Below are positions 16,115 through 27,342 of a DNA stretch of 64,000 nt, in pieces. Under the pieces are notes generated by a model. The model was not told the DNA's origin, did no database searches, and was given only the letters and a program-made list of their open reading frames with translations. The stretch spans positions 372,001 to 436,000 of the forward strand of contig NZ_CP102630.1 in NCBI RefSeq assembly GCF_024721605.1, read 5' to 3'. The position numbers and the translations under genes were made by a program. Every line of letters begins with the position of its first letter. The first letter of the stretch is position 1. The stretch is from Sphingomicrobium flavum. GTDB lineage: Bacteria > Pseudomonadota > Alphaproteobacteria > Sphingomonadales > Sphingomonadaceae.

Positions 16115-17145
16115 TGAAGGTCGACCTGTTCGACTTTGAACTGCCACAGGACAGGATCGCGCTGCGCCCGTGCAAGCCGCGCGATGCGGCGCGCATGTTG
16201 CTGGTCGATGGCGATGCGATCAGCGACGCCAAGGTGCTCGACCTGCCGCGCCTCCTCGGCCCCGATGACGTGCTGGTCTTCAACGATACCAAGGTCATCC
16301 CCGCCCAGCTGGAAGGCAGGCGCGGCGAGGCGAAGGTCGGCGCCACATTGCACAAGCGCGAGGGGCTGCGGTCATGGTGGGCCTTCATGCGCAATGCCAA
16401 ACGCGTGCGCGATGGCGACACTGTCGATTTCGGCCAAGGCGTGACGGCGACTGCCCTGCGCCGCGATGACCAGGGCGCCATCCTGCTAGAATTTGGCGGG
16501 GACGAGCCGGTCGAGCTGCTGCTGGAGCGCGCCGGCACCATGCCGCTGCCGCCCTATATCGCCTCCAAGCGCGGTACCGATGCGCAGGATCGCGAAGACT
16601 ATCAGACCATGTTCGCCAAGGAGGAGGGCGCCGTCGCCGCGCCCACGGCCTCGCTTCACTTCACCGACCGGCTGATCTCGATGCTCGACGAAGCAGGCGT
16701 CCAGCGCGAAACGCTCACGCTCCATGTCGGCGCGGGCACCTTCCTCCCGGTCAAGGCCGACGACACTAACGATCACAAGTTGCACTCCGAATGGGGCCGC
16801 ATCGACCAGGCCACCGCCGACCGATTGAACATGGCTCTCGCCAAAGGCGGGCGCCTGATCGCGGTAGGCACGACCGCGCTGCGCTTGCTCGAAAGCGCCG
16901 CCGACGAAGACGGCACGATCCAGCTCTTCGAAGGCGATACCGACATCTTCATCACGCCGGGCTACCGCTTCCGCGCAGTGGGCGGCCTGATGACTAATTT
17001 TCACCTGCCCAAATCGACGCTTTTCATGCTCGTGTCGGCGCTGATGGGGCTGGAAACGATGAAGCGCGCCTATGGCCATGCCATCGACGCGCAATATCGT
17101 TTTTACAGCTATGGAGACGGCTCGCTGCTGCTCCCGCCGCGCTAG
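16114..17145 (+). CDS. queA: S-adenosylmethionine:tRNA ribosyltransferase-isomerase
   Basis: 343 aa; adds the cyclopentenediol precursor to 7-aminomethyl-7-deazaguanine in tRNA to form epoxyqueuosine. Typical beginning [19 protein letters not shown], middle [18 protein letters not shown], and C-terminal [21 protein letters not shown]. Coupled to the upstream cyclophilin by TAATG. The tgt gene of the same pathway is 4.6 kb downstream on the same strand. Confidence 0.97.
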   Translation: MKVDLFDFELPQDRIALRPCKPRDAARMLLVDGDAISDAKVLDLPRLLGPDDVLVFNDTKVIPAQLEGRRGEAKVGATLHKREGLRSWWAFMRNAKRVRDGDTVDFGQGVTATALRRDDQGAILLEFGGDEPVELLLERAGTMPLPPYIASKRGTDAQDREDYQTMFAKEEGAVAAPTASLHFTDRLISMLDEAGVQRETLTLHVGAGTFLPVKADDTNDHKLHSEWGRIDQATADRLNMALAKGGRLIAVGTTALRLLESAADEDGTIQLFEGDTDIFITPGYRFRAVGGLMTNFHLPKSTLFMLVSALMGLETMKRAYGHAIDAQYRFYSYGDGSLLLPPR

Positions 17146-17172
17146 ACGGGCGGGAGCGCAACGAGCGTCGTC

Positions 17173-17625
17173 TTAGGCTTGTGCCGTTTCCTCGCGGGGA
17201 ACGCGTAGCACCTGACCGGGATAGATCTTGTCCGGATCGTCCAGCATCGGCTGGTTCGCGTTGAAGATCTTCATATAGTCATTGGCATTGCCATAATATT
17301 CCTTGGCGATGGCCGACAGCGTCTCGCCACTTTCCACGGTGTGGAAGCGACCTTCGCTGCCGTCTCCGCCTTGCAGGTCACCATCATCGACACTGTCGAT
17401 ATGCTTGGTATTGCCAGTGATGACCATCAGCATTTCACGCGATTTCTGGTCGGGCACGCTGCCCTTGATCTTCACGCGATTGCCTTCGACATAGACCTCG
17501 ATGTCGCCCTTGATGTTGTGGCGCTCGATTTCCTTGCGGATGGCCTCCGCCTTCTTTTCAGCGGGCGTCTGCTCGGTAAACAGTTCTTTGCCTTTATCTT
17601 TCTTGAAGATGTCAAATAGGCCCAT
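17173..17625 (-). CDS. kbp: BON-LysM protein of the Kbp (YgaU) family
   Basis: 150 aa. Layout and sequence follow E. coli Kbp: MGLFDIFKK start, a BON domain (about 25-80, VKIKGSVPDQKSREMLMVITGN), and a LysM domain (about 98-148, YTV-like HTVESGETLSAIAKEYYGN, NQPMLDDPDKIYPGQVLRVP). Kbp is a cytosolic potassium sensor in E. coli. No signal peptide here either. ATG 17625 is chosen for spacing from GGGAG; ATG 17628 is next to it. Convergent with queA, 27 bases apart, and divergent from the DUF481 gene. Confidence 0.92.
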   Translation of the reverse strand: MGLFDIFKKDKGKELFTEQTPAEKKAEAIRKEIERHNIKGDIEVYVEGNRVKIKGSVPDQKSREMLMVITGNTKHIDSVDDGDLQGGDGSEGRFHTVESGETLSAIAKEYYGNANDYMKIFNANQPMLDDPDKIYPGQVLRVPREETAQA

Positions 17626-17742
17626 CATGCTTCTCCCTTATTGTTTCACCCCACCAACGAACCGCCGCGCGGCACGCTCCTCGCTTGGTCGTTGAAATTC
17701 CCCGCCTTGCCCGATAGGCGGACGCGACTGATGGGGGATGTG

Positions 17743-18627
17743 ATGTTTTTGACGATGATGGCGATGGTCACCGCGCTGCCCGAGCCGGTGCAGAAGATGA
17801 TCGATGCGGCGATTGCCAGCGGTGACGCGGCGAAGGTCGAGGTGGTGCTCGACCTCGCGCGACAGACCCAGGCCGATCATGCTGTCGAAATTGATGCGAT
17901 TGCAGCCACATTTGCCGCAGCGCAGGCGCAGAAGGCTGCAGAGGCGGCGGCGCAAAAGGAAGAGCAGCTGCGCAATGCCAGCTTCTTCCATCACTGGTCG
18001 GGGCAGGGGGAATTGGGCGGCTTCCGTTCGACCGGCAACACCGAAGAGGCGGGGATCACGATCGGGGTCAAGCTCCGTCGCGAAGGCGTGAATTGGCGTC
18101 ATAAGCTGGCCGGGCTGGTCGATTATCGCCGCAGCAATGATGACATTACCAGGGAGCAGTTCCTGTTGAGCTACGAGCCCAATCACAAGATCAACGAGCG
18201 GCTCTTCTCCTATGGGCTGGCCCAATATGAGCGCGATCGCCCGCAGGGTTTTTCCTCGCGAACGACCCTATCGGGCGGGTTGGGTTATGACCTGATCGAG
18301 CGCGAGCGGATGCAATTGTCGCTCAAGGGTGGGCCCGCGTGGCGCCATGTCGATTTTGTCGACAATGGTGTCGAACAGAGCCTTGCCATGCTGGGCGCGG
18401 TGGATTTCAGCTGGCAGATCACCGATCGGCTGAAGATCACCGAAGCCGCCGAATCCTATCTGGAATCGGCCAACAGCACGCTGAAATCGGCCACCGGGGT
18501 CGAAGCCTCGCTGGCCAGCAACCTTACTGGCCGGATCGCCTATGTCGTCGAACATGAAACCGCCCCCCCAGCCGGCGCCGTCCAGACCGACACTCTCACC
18601 CGCGTCACGATCATCTACGATTTCTAG
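17743..18627 (+). CDS. DUF481 (YdiY-like) outer-membrane protein
   Basis: About 294 aa. Short hydrophobic start, an Ala/Glu coiled segment (about residues 40-80), then a DUF481 beta-barrel region with alternating strands (GELGGFRSTGNTEEAGITIGVKL, LSYEPNHKINERLFSYGLAQYERDR) and a terminal aromatic residue (YDF) typical of outer-membrane proteins. ATG 17743 follows GGGGGA; ATG 17731 is possible. Family function is not settled. Ends 4 bases from the convergent membrane-protein gene. Confidence 0.85.
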   Translation: MFLTMMAMVTALPEPVQKMIDAAIASGDAAKVEVVLDLARQTQADHAVEIDAIAATFAAAQAQKAAEAAAQKEEQLRNASFFHHWSGQGELGGFRSTGNTEEAGITIGVKLRREGVNWRHKLAGLVDYRRSNDDITREQFLLSYEPNHKINERLFSYGLAQYERDRPQGFSSRTTLSGGLGYDLIERERMQLSLKGGPAWRHVDFVDNGVEQSLAMLGAVDFSWQITDRLKITEAAESYLESANSTLKSATGVEASLASNLTGRIAYVVEHETAPPAGAVQTDTLTRVTIIYDF

Positions 18628-18631
18628 CCGA

Positions 18632-19393
18632 TTAGCTTGATTTCTTGGTTTGAACGTAGGGGATGTACGTAAGCGCGCCGAGGATCGTCGCCAGGAAACC
18701 GACGAGCAGGCTGTCTGCCGCCAGTATAATGAACAGTAGCGCTCCATCCTGACCGATTGCGCTGATATTGAGCCAATAATGGAGCGCGACGATCGGCAGG
18801 AATGTCGTGATTGCCGTTAATGGCAGACGTGTGTTCAGCAGATGATTGAACGTCCGCCTTTCCTTTCCAGTCATTGCAGGCTGGTCGAATATGGCGGCGA
18901 CGATGCCCACATAACGCGCCTGGATCGGCATGAAGATCGCGATGCCCATGATCAGTGGCACAAATGGCAAGATCCTCGCATTGATCTGCACATTTGGAGC
19001 CACGAATAAATCGATCAGGATCGGCGCGACAAAGAAGATGAAGGCAAACAGCACGACGAACGTCGCGACCATCTTCCATAGTGCCGATCTCGCCCTCGGA
19101 CTGAAGGCAAAGGCCTTGGCAAGATCGCGCTCAAACAGGAAATAGCGCGGCAGGATCAGCGCGATGCCCACGATCGACAGCGCTTTGACGATGCCAGCCG
19201 CCAGTCTGATATTGGTCTCCGCACCAGCGCTCACACCGTCATCAGGGTCGAACATGCCTAGCCGATACTCGACCACATGCTGGAACGCCTCGGTCGCCAC
19301 CGGGAGCAATACCAACCAAAAGGCGCCAATGCAGAAAATGCCGGCGTACCTGTAGGTGTTCACCGACCACGCGACCCAGTCCTTGATCATCAT
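18632..19393 (-). CDS. Polytopic membrane protein of unknown function, AT-richer than neighbours
   Basis: 253 aa with about six hydrophobic segments (IFCIGAFWLVLLPVA, ALSIVGIALIL, ATFVVLFAFIFFVAPILI, LIMGIAIFM, ITTFLPIVALHYW, LFIILAADSLLVGFLATIL). No family recognised and no catalytic motif seen. Base composition is lower than around it: 27 of 60 G+C in each of two counted lines (18721-18780 and 18961-19020), which suggests transfer. It is followed on the same strand by the broken desaturase upstream. Confidence 0.75.
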   Translation of the reverse strand: MMIKDWVAWSVNTYRYAGIFCIGAFWLVLLPVATEAFQHVVEYRLGMFDPDDGVSAGAETNIRLAAGIVKALSIVGIALILPRYFLFERDLAKAFAFSPRARSALWKMVATFVVLFAFIFFVAPILIDLFVAPNVQINARILPFVPLIMGIAIFMPIQARYVGIVAAIFDQPAMTGKERRTFNHLLNTRLPLTAITTFLPIVALHYWLNISAIGQDGALLFIILAADSLLVGFLATILGALTYIPYVQTKKSS

Positions 19394-19575
19394 CTATGTC
19401 CCGCTTGATCGGCAGTCAGCTGGCGCCCACTGCATTCATGTCGATGTCGGCCCGGCAAAGATGCACGTGTATCGGGGCGGGTCAACAGGCAGGATCAAAT
19501 GAACCCCGGCATTGCTGATCGCGTCATGAACAGTATCGCTGCCACGCCAGCTGGCGTCACCACCATCAACGATTT

Positions 19576-20523
19576 TCAGGAAATATTGCCGGCGATAAAA
19601 GGATTGCGACGGTCCGTATGCCGGCGGACGTCGATCAACGGCCGTTCCTTGGCGAGCGTCTCTGGCGTCTGGATGTTCCATGCCAGTCCGCAATATTCGA
19701 GCATGCGGATCAACATGTAGCCCCAGTCCGCCTGTCCGGGATGCAGTCCGATTTTCGCCGACCCCGGATAGGCATGGTGGTTGTTGTGCCATGCTTCGCC
19801 CATGGTGGGTATGCCCGCCCACGGTACGTCATCGGCCTGCACACCGGCGCCGTCGACGAGCTAGCTTTGCGGGCCGCGATTATGGGCCAGGTGTCCGATG
19901 AACCAGTGTCCGTGCACCGAAATCGCAATGCGCGCACAAACGCCCCACACGACGAAGCCAATCCCGCCCCACCAGAACAGCAGCAAAGCAATGGGCAATT
20001 GCTGCACCATCCAGCTGCGCTCAAGGAAGCGATAAAAGGGATCGCGTCCGATGCGTCCCAACTCGAAGCGTGGCGGGCGCTCCAGCTCGATCTTGCAGTG
20101 CATCTGCCACCAGGCATCGCGCAGCATGCCGGTGCGGTGCGCTAGATAGGGATGGCAGTGCGGCTGGCGCTGCGCCCAGTCGCGCAGATCGTGGGTTCGC
20201 ACCATCCAGTGCGGTCCGCTCATCCTCGTCACCGTGCCAAACCACGCCAGTAGATATTCCAGCCAGATCGGGCACTGGAACGAGCCGTGGATGGTGCGGC
20301 GATGGAATCCGACCGAATGCCCAAGGAGGAGGCATGCGCCTGTCGAAAGCAGGAAGATCGCAAAGGCGGCGGGGGTAAAGGTGAGGGGGCCGAGGATCAG
20401 GGCCGTCGCGAGCATCCCGCCATTCCAGGTCGAGTGGGTAGGGTCCCATCGCACTCGTCCCGCGACGGCATCCGCGCCCTCGGGGCGGACGGAGTTGACG
20501 GCATGCGGACCGGGACCTTCCAT
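19576..20523 (-). pseudogene. Acyl-CoA / fatty-acid desaturase interrupted by an in-frame TAG
   Basis: Reading from ATG 20523, the frame gives a membrane desaturase with histidine boxes HRRTIH (in GHSVGFHRRTIHG) and, later in the same frame, HNNHH (in GEAWHNNHHAYPG), plus a middle histidine-rich part (RTHDLRDWAQRQPHCHPY). A TAG at 19863-19861 splits it after residue 220, between HNRGPQS and LVDGAG. The reading frame is intact on both sides, and TAG differs by one base from TGG, the tryptophan expected there. The first half lacks the third box, so the product should be inactive unless the stop is read through. Good ribosome site AGGGGTGAG. Confidence 0.85.
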
Positions 20524-20535
20524 GACTCACCCCTT

Positions 20536-20605
20536 TAGTAATTAAGACATCGCTTAACTATCAAAGTGCGCGCTTGCAACTATTTAACTAAGTTCTAAAT
20601 TACTA
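20536..20605. promoter_or_regulatory. Repeat-rich control region between desaturase and ArsR-type regulator
   Basis: This divergent spacer holds TAGTAATT (20536-20543) and its inverse AATTACTA (20598-20605), an inverted repeat TTAAG-N6-CTTAA (20542-20557), and two direct copies of TTAACTA (20554-20560, 20584-20590) starting 30 bases apart, about three helical turns. It is AT-rich against the surrounding sequence. It very likely contains both promoters and the operator of the adjacent regulator. Confidence 0.6.
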
Positions 20606-20608
20606 CCC

Positions 20609-20926
20609 ATGCAGAAGGTGTTCGAAGCTCTATCCTCGCAGGTCAGGCGCAAGATCCTCGCCTATCTCGCCCATGCCGAATTGACGGCCGGCGAGATTGC
20701 CGACCGATTTGAAATTTCTAAATCTGCTGTGTCGCAGCACCTCTCGATATTGGAAAATGCGGGCCTGGTGGCGAGTGAGAAGCGGGGTCAGTTCGTGCAT
20801 TATCGCATCGTGCCCGACAATGTCGCGAACACGTTGAACGGCTATATGCAGATGGTGTGTCCGGTCTCCAAACCGCTCAAAAAGGAAAGCGCCAAGATTG
20901 CGAAGTCGAAAGACGGCGACATCTAG
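20609..20926 (+). CDS. ArsR/SmtB-type winged-helix regulator
   Basis: 105 aa. HTH visible in LTAGEIADRFEISKSAVSQHLSILENAGLVASEKRGQFVHYRI at about residues 27-70, resembling the SdpR/autorepressor type rather than metal sensors: no CxC metal motif, a single cysteine in QMVCPVSK. Basic C terminus. Divergent from the desaturase, with palindromic repeats between, so it probably represses itself and the desaturase. The signal is unknown. Confidence 0.9.
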   Translation: MQKVFEALSSQVRRKILAYLAHAELTAGEIADRFEISKSAVSQHLSILENAGLVASEKRGQFVHYRIVPDNVANTLNGYMQMVCPVSKPLKKESAKIAKSKDGDI

Positions 20927-20998
20927 CCGTCACCGCGAGGCGCTGGGAATTATCGCGTCTCGATTGCCATCGCGCCATCATCGGCACATATTGGCGGC

Positions 20999-21712
20999 AT
21001 GATCCTGCTGACTGCCATGGCCCTGGCGCTTGCTGCGCCCGACACCGACGAGCGGTTCATGGCATTGCTCAACGCGCAGCAGCCCGAAGAAGCGATCGCC
21101 TATCTCGAGCGCGGCGTTGCCCAGGATGACCCCGACTCCGCCAACATCCTGGCGCAGCTTTACGATCAGGGAGACATGCTGGTCGAACAGGACCACGCGC
21201 GCGCTGCCCAACTCTATCGACAGGCTGCACAGGGCGGCATTGCCTACGCGCAATGGCGGCTCGGCGTGATGATGGACCTGGGCGAAGGGGTGGAATCGAA
21301 CCCGCAGGCAGCGATCCAGTGGTTCTCGCTGGCGGCAGCGCAGCATTTTGCCGATGCTCTGGTCAGCCTTGCGGTGATGCATGCCACGGGTCGCGGGACA
21401 AGGCAGGACTACGCCAAGGCGCTCGACCTTTATGAACGCGCCGCGCGCGCCGGCGCGATGCACGGCTTCTATGGCTTGGGCGTGATGCATGCGTTGGGCG
21501 AGGGCGTCGCGGCGGATCCCCAAGAAGCCATGGCCTATCTCATCATCGCCGACACCATGGGCGTCGAGGATGCAGGCCGCGTGCTGGGGAGCGATATTTT
21601 CCGTGATGTCGATATGGACGCTGCACGCGACCGGGCGACCGAGATCTTCGAGCAATATTTTCCCGAAACCAACGACAATAGCGAGAACGCCGCCGGGCCC
21701 CAACAAGGCTAG
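20999..21712 (+). CDS. Exported Sel1-repeat protein
   Basis: 237 aa with a short signal-like start (MILLTAMALALAAP). At least four Sel1-like repeats follow from about residue 45: DPDSANILAQLYDQGD, GIAYAQWRLGVMMDLGEGV, FADALVSLAVMHATGRGT and AMHGFYGLGVMHALGEGV. Sel1 repeats form helical solenoids that bind other proteins. The C terminus is acidic. It stands 35 bases upstream of tgt on the same strand, perhaps in one transcript. Confidence 0.85.
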   Translation: MILLTAMALALAAPDTDERFMALLNAQQPEEAIAYLERGVAQDDPDSANILAQLYDQGDMLVEQDHARAAQLYRQAAQGGIAYAQWRLGVMMDLGEGVESNPQAAIQWFSLAAAQHFADALVSLAVMHATGRGTRQDYAKALDLYERAARAGAMHGFYGLGVMHALGEGVAADPQEAMAYLIIADTMGVEDAGRVLGSDIFRDVDMDAARDRATEIFEQYFPETNDNSENAAGPQQG

Positions 21713-21735
21713 CCGCTTGACGCCTTAGTCGCTAA

Positions 21736-24275
<2,540 letters not shown>

Positions 24276-24376
24276 TAAAAAATCCGGAAAATAAGGTGGA
24301 GCGGGCCCCACGGGATGTATTGCGCGGCCCTGCCGCCTAAGGGTTCAAAAGTCAAGAAAAGCTAAGGGGCGCGGCG

Positions 24377-24835
24377 CTAGCGCTTACGCGGCTCGAGCAG
24401 ATGGAATTTCTCAATCCGGCAGCTGCCGCCCATGCGGGTGCGGATGATATCGCGGTCGGCGCATAATTGGTCGTCGCTCGGCTGGAGGTAGAAGCCGCCA
24501 TAAAAGTCGAGTCCGGAACAGTCATTCTCCATCTCGACCCGCAGGCGACGACGATCCTGCAGCACGAAATCGACCGAGCGCTTGCCGCTGATCAGCGCGC
24601 CCGAAATGGCGCGAGAGGGCAGGCATTGCGGGCCATCGCGCAGGGTAAAGCTCTGCGGCGTGACCTGGCTCTGGCGCGCCCGAACCGGCACACGCACGAT
24701 CAGCTGGCCGCGCACGATGACGCGGCGAACCGGGGGCGGTTCGCTTTCGGCGTCAGCCTGGGGCGCAGCGGCAGGCTGGGAAAATCCCAGTCCGCTCAAG
24801 GCCAGGAGTGGCAGCAGGGCCATTCCATAAATCAT
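24377..24835 (-). CDS. Exported hypothetical protein, 152 aa
   Basis: Signal peptide (MIYGMALLPLLALSGLGFSQPAAA). The mature part has four cysteines (near 70, 106, 124 and 138: GPQCLP, NDCSGL, QLCADR, GSCRIE), likely two disulfides, and a beta-rich pattern (RRVIVRGQLIVRVPVR, DFVLQDRRRLRVEME). I do not recognise the family by name. About 100 bases upstream of the helicase on the same strand. Confidence 0.75.
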   Translation of the reverse strand: MIYGMALLPLLALSGLGFSQPAAAPQADAESEPPPVRRVIVRGQLIVRVPVRARQSQVTPQSFTLRDGPQCLPSRAISGALISGKRSVDFVLQDRRRLRVEMENDCSGLDFYGGFYLQPSDDQLCADRDIIRTRMGGSCRIEKFHLLEPRKR

Positions 24836-24972
24836 GCATTATGCTCCACGACGATGCGCATCCTCTGCCATCATCAGCTTGAACCGTAAATGAATTCCCC
24901 TGCCAAGGCCAATTGCCTGAAAATCCGTCCGTTTTGCCATATGGACGCTTGCAAGCCCCCGTCTCTTTCCTT

Positions 24973-24987
24973 AGATGGCGCCCATCT
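24973..24987. promoter_or_regulatory. Inverted repeat upstream of the SapC-family gene
   Basis: AGATGG-CGC-CCATCT, a perfect 6-bp-arm inverted repeat, lies 83 bases before the SapC start. A TTGACA hexamer follows at 25005-25010. It may be an operator; no matching -10 was found. Confidence 0.35.
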
Positions 24988-25069
24988 GAATCCAGGGTGA
25001 CTTTTTGACAGAATCGCGCATGACGCGCGGACGGATCGCCACCCACCGACCCTCAAGGGAGAATCTTTC

Positions 25070-25885
25070 ATGGCGAGCCAAGCGCCCCAACCGCAATTGC
25101 CCCCGCTTTACCAGGGGCTGGAGCCCATCAGCTCCAACAAGCATGCCGACTGGAATGTCCGCGTGATCAGCAAGATCCCGCAGGCCGCCAACATGCACGC
25201 CATCCCCGCCACGGTGGATGAATTCGTGATGCTTCAGCGTCACTTCCCGATCATCTTTTCGGCCGGCGACAACCCGGTCCCGCTGGTGCTGATGGGCCTC
25301 AATGAAGGCGTGAATTGCTACCTCGATGAGGAAGGCGGCCTGAAGGACCAGGACAATCCCGTCTACATGCCGGCCTATATGCGCCGCTATCCCTTCATGC
25401 TGGCACGCCTGCGCGCCGACAGCGATGAGCTTTCGCTCTGCGTGGATCCGACCATGGGTGCGATCGGCGAATTCGACGAAGGCGACAAGATGTTCGTCGA
25501 CGGCCAGCCCAGCGAGATGCTGAAGGGCATTCTCGGTTTCTGCGAACAGTTTGAGACTGCGGGTCGCCGCACCCAGAACTTCATGGACGAACTGAAGAAA
25601 TACGACCTGCTGATGGACGGCGAAGTCGCTATCCAGGCGGCGGGCCTAGAAAAGCCGTTCGTCTATCGCGGTTTCCAGATGGTCGATGAAAAGAAGCTGC
25701 GTGACCTGTCGGGCGACAAGCTGCGCAAGCTGAGCCAGGACAATATCCTGCCGCTCATCTTCGCGCACCTCTTCAGCCTCAGCCAGATCCGCGAACTCTT
25801 CACCCGCCAGGTGCGCATGGGTAAGGGCCCGGTCGACATCTCGGTGCTTGAAGACGCGCAGGCGCCGGCGACGCAGGACGCCTGA
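25070..25885 (+). CDS. SapC family protein
   Basis: 271 aa. Matches the SapC family (named after a Campylobacter S-layer gene): LYQGLEPISSNKHADW near the N terminus, FVMLQRHFPIIFS, LVLMGLNEGVNCYLDEEG and YMPAYMRRYPFML. No signal peptide, so cytosolic. Despite the name, its role in alphaproteobacteria is unknown; in related genomes it often sits near TonB receptors or tryptophan halogenases, neither of which is here. Strong ribosome site AAGGGAGAATC before ATG 25070. Confidence 0.88.
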   Translation: MASQAPQPQLPPLYQGLEPISSNKHADWNVRVISKIPQAANMHAIPATVDEFVMLQRHFPIIFSAGDNPVPLVLMGLNEGVNCYLDEEGGLKDQDNPVYMPAYMRRYPFMLARLRADSDELSLCVDPTMGAIGEFDEGDKMFVDGQPSEMLKGILGFCEQFETAGRRTQNFMDELKKYDLLMDGEVAIQAAGLEKPFVYRGFQMVDEKKLRDLSGDKLRKLSQDNILPLIFAHLFSLSQIRELFTRQVRMGKGPVDISVLEDAQAPATQDA

Positions 25886-25910
25886 GCTTTTCACGGCTAG
25901 CGATAAGGAC

Positions 25911-25947
25911 AAGGGCTCGGCGGGACACTGCCGGGCCCTTCTCTATT
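25911..25947 (+). terminator. Terminator between the SapC-family and amidohydrolase genes
   Basis: 11-bp stem AAGGGCTCGGC / GCCGGGCCCTT (one G-T pair), followed by CTCTATT. The T tract is weak, but the stem is long. It overlaps the end of the convergent gene by a few bases and may serve both. Confidence 0.65.
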
Positions 25948-26782
25948 CGGCTGCCTCCAGCCCCCGTGCGAACCAGGCATCGCACAGGGCCGCGGCTACC
26001 CGCTCGAACAATAACCGCGTCCGCGCAAAGCCGGGGCCGGGCGCGCTGAGTCGGGGGTCGAGATATTGGCTTCGGTCGATTTCCAGCTGCAGCGCGTGAA
26101 TGCCGCGCGTGGGATCGCCGTGCCGCTCGACGATATAGCCGCCGGCAAATGGATGGTTGAAGGCTGTCGCGAAGGCCAAATTGCGCGCCGCTCCCCCGGC
26201 CGCCGCGCTGACCCATGGCGCAGCGGTAGTCCCGTGCCGATCGCCGATAACCACCGCTGGCCCGCCACGGCGCGGCGGCATGCTGTGGCAATCGAGCAGG
26301 ATCGCACCGCCATGGCGCGCGGCCACCATGTCGATCATCGCCTGCAGACCGTCATGATAGGGCTGCCAGGCAGCATCGATCCGCTGTTGCAGGCCTTCGG
26401 CGTCGAGCGGTGGGGACCATAAGGGCGCCTTGCTGCGCGAGCGCGAGGGCACCAGTCCCAGCCCCTGCGCCTCGCGGCTGCCATTACCGGGCGCGGGGGC
26501 ATGGGCGATCACCGCAGGATCAAGCGCGCTGAGCGGGCGGTTGCAATCGATGACACCGCGCGGCGTGCGTGCCACAACCGCGCCAAACCCCTTGGCGACC
26601 AGTCCATCGACCAACCGGTCGACCAGCGGATCGGCCAGCGCCATCACCGATCGTTCGCCCCCATGGGCCTTGCGCGCCAGCGCGGGCGGCAATTCGCGCC
26701 CCGAATGCGGCACCGATAGGATCAGCGGCAGGCGCGGGTCCGGCACATGGACGATCGGCGGTGGTGGGGGCGGCTCGCTCAA
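25943..26782 (-). CDS. N-formylglutamate amidohydrolase family protein
   Basis: 279 aa. Family motifs: LILSVPHSGRELP at the N terminus, RTPRGVIDCNRP, ILLDCHSMPP with the metal-binding histidine, and HALQLEIDRSQYLD. Would hydrolyse N-formyl-L-glutamate or a related acyl amino acid, using zinc. The only in-frame start near the beginning is TTG at 26782, with no clear ribosome site; the preceding in-frame codons end at a stop. hut genes are absent, so the histidine pathway is not implied. Divergent from cpdR. Confidence 0.88.
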   Translation of the reverse strand: MSEPPPPPPIVHVPDPRLPLILSVPHSGRELPPALARKAHGGERSVMALADPLVDRLVDGLVAKGFGAVVARTPRGVIDCNRPLSALDPAVIAHAPAPGNGSREAQGLGLVPSRSRSKAPLWSPPLDAEGLQQRIDAAWQPYHDGLQAMIDMVAARHGGAILLDCHSMPPRRGGPAVVIGDRHGTTAAPWVSAAAGGAARNLAFATAFNHPFAGGYIVERHGDPTRGIHALQLEIDRSQYLDPRLSAPGPGFARTRLLFERVAAALCDAWFARGLEAAE

Positions 26783-26877
26783 GATCGTATCAGCCTAGCC
26801 GTGCCAAATTGCGACAGCAATGAATCAAAGCGCCTTGGTCTCTTCCCAAAGGCCATGGAAGTGCGCATAGTCTGGCC

Positions 26878-27255
26878 ATGTACAAGATTCTGCTTGCCGA
26901 AGACGATCAGTCGATGCGCGAATATCTCACGCGTGCGCTCGAACGCGTGGGCTACGAGGTCGAAGCCGTCGATTGCGGCACCAAGGCGATGCCGCTGCTG
27001 GAAAAGGCCAAGTTCGACCTGCTGCTCACCGATATCGTCATGCCCGAAATGGACGGCATCGAACTGGCGCAGAAGGCGAGTGCATTGGACCCGGAAATCC
27101 GCGTGATGTTCATCACCGGCTTTGCCGCCGTTGCGTTGCAGGGAGGTAAGACCGCGCCGGAGGCCAAGCTCCTGTCCAAGCCCTTCCACCTCAAGGATCT
27201 GGTCGCCGAAGTCGACCGCATCTTTCAGAGCGAAGATCAGCACGGCCGCCTCTAG
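26878..27255 (+). CDS. cpdR: CpdR-type single-domain response regulator
   Basis: 125 aa receiver only. Acidic pocket EDD (residues 9-11), phosphoacceptor aspartate in LLLTDIVMPEMDG, and the switch lysine in SKPFHL. The segment IVMPEMDGIELAQKASALDPEI followed by RVMFITGFAAVAL is the CpdR signature. In Caulobacter, unphosphorylated CpdR localises ClpXP and primes degradation of cell-cycle substrates; phosphorylation by the CckA-ChpT relay turns it off. Transcribed apart from the divergent amidohydrolase. Confidence 0.93.
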   Translation: MYKILLAEDDQSMREYLTRALERVGYEVEAVDCGTKAMPLLEKAKFDLLLTDIVMPEMDGIELAQKASALDPEIRVMFITGFAAVALQGGKTAPEAKLLSKPFHLKDLVAEVDRIFQSEDQHGRL

Positions 27256-27342
27256 GCCAATTAGTCCTTGGCAAGCCATGATTCGGGGCTTAAAGGCCCC
27301 TCTCACCACCGCGGCGCATCGTTGTCGCGCACGAGGAAATGT

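Noticed and set aside
19436-19822. 128-codon minus-strand frame as a separate gene
   Set aside because: It overlaps the second half of the desaturase in another frame and has no family likeness.
19863-20523. Desaturase split explained by a frameshift
   Set aside because: Both halves are in the same frame; only a TAG separates them.
20542-20557. TTAA-N8-TTAA considered as a CtrA box
   Set aside because: CtrA needs TTAA-N7-TTAA; spacing is one base too long. The symmetric TTAAG-N6-CTTAA reading fits better as an operator.
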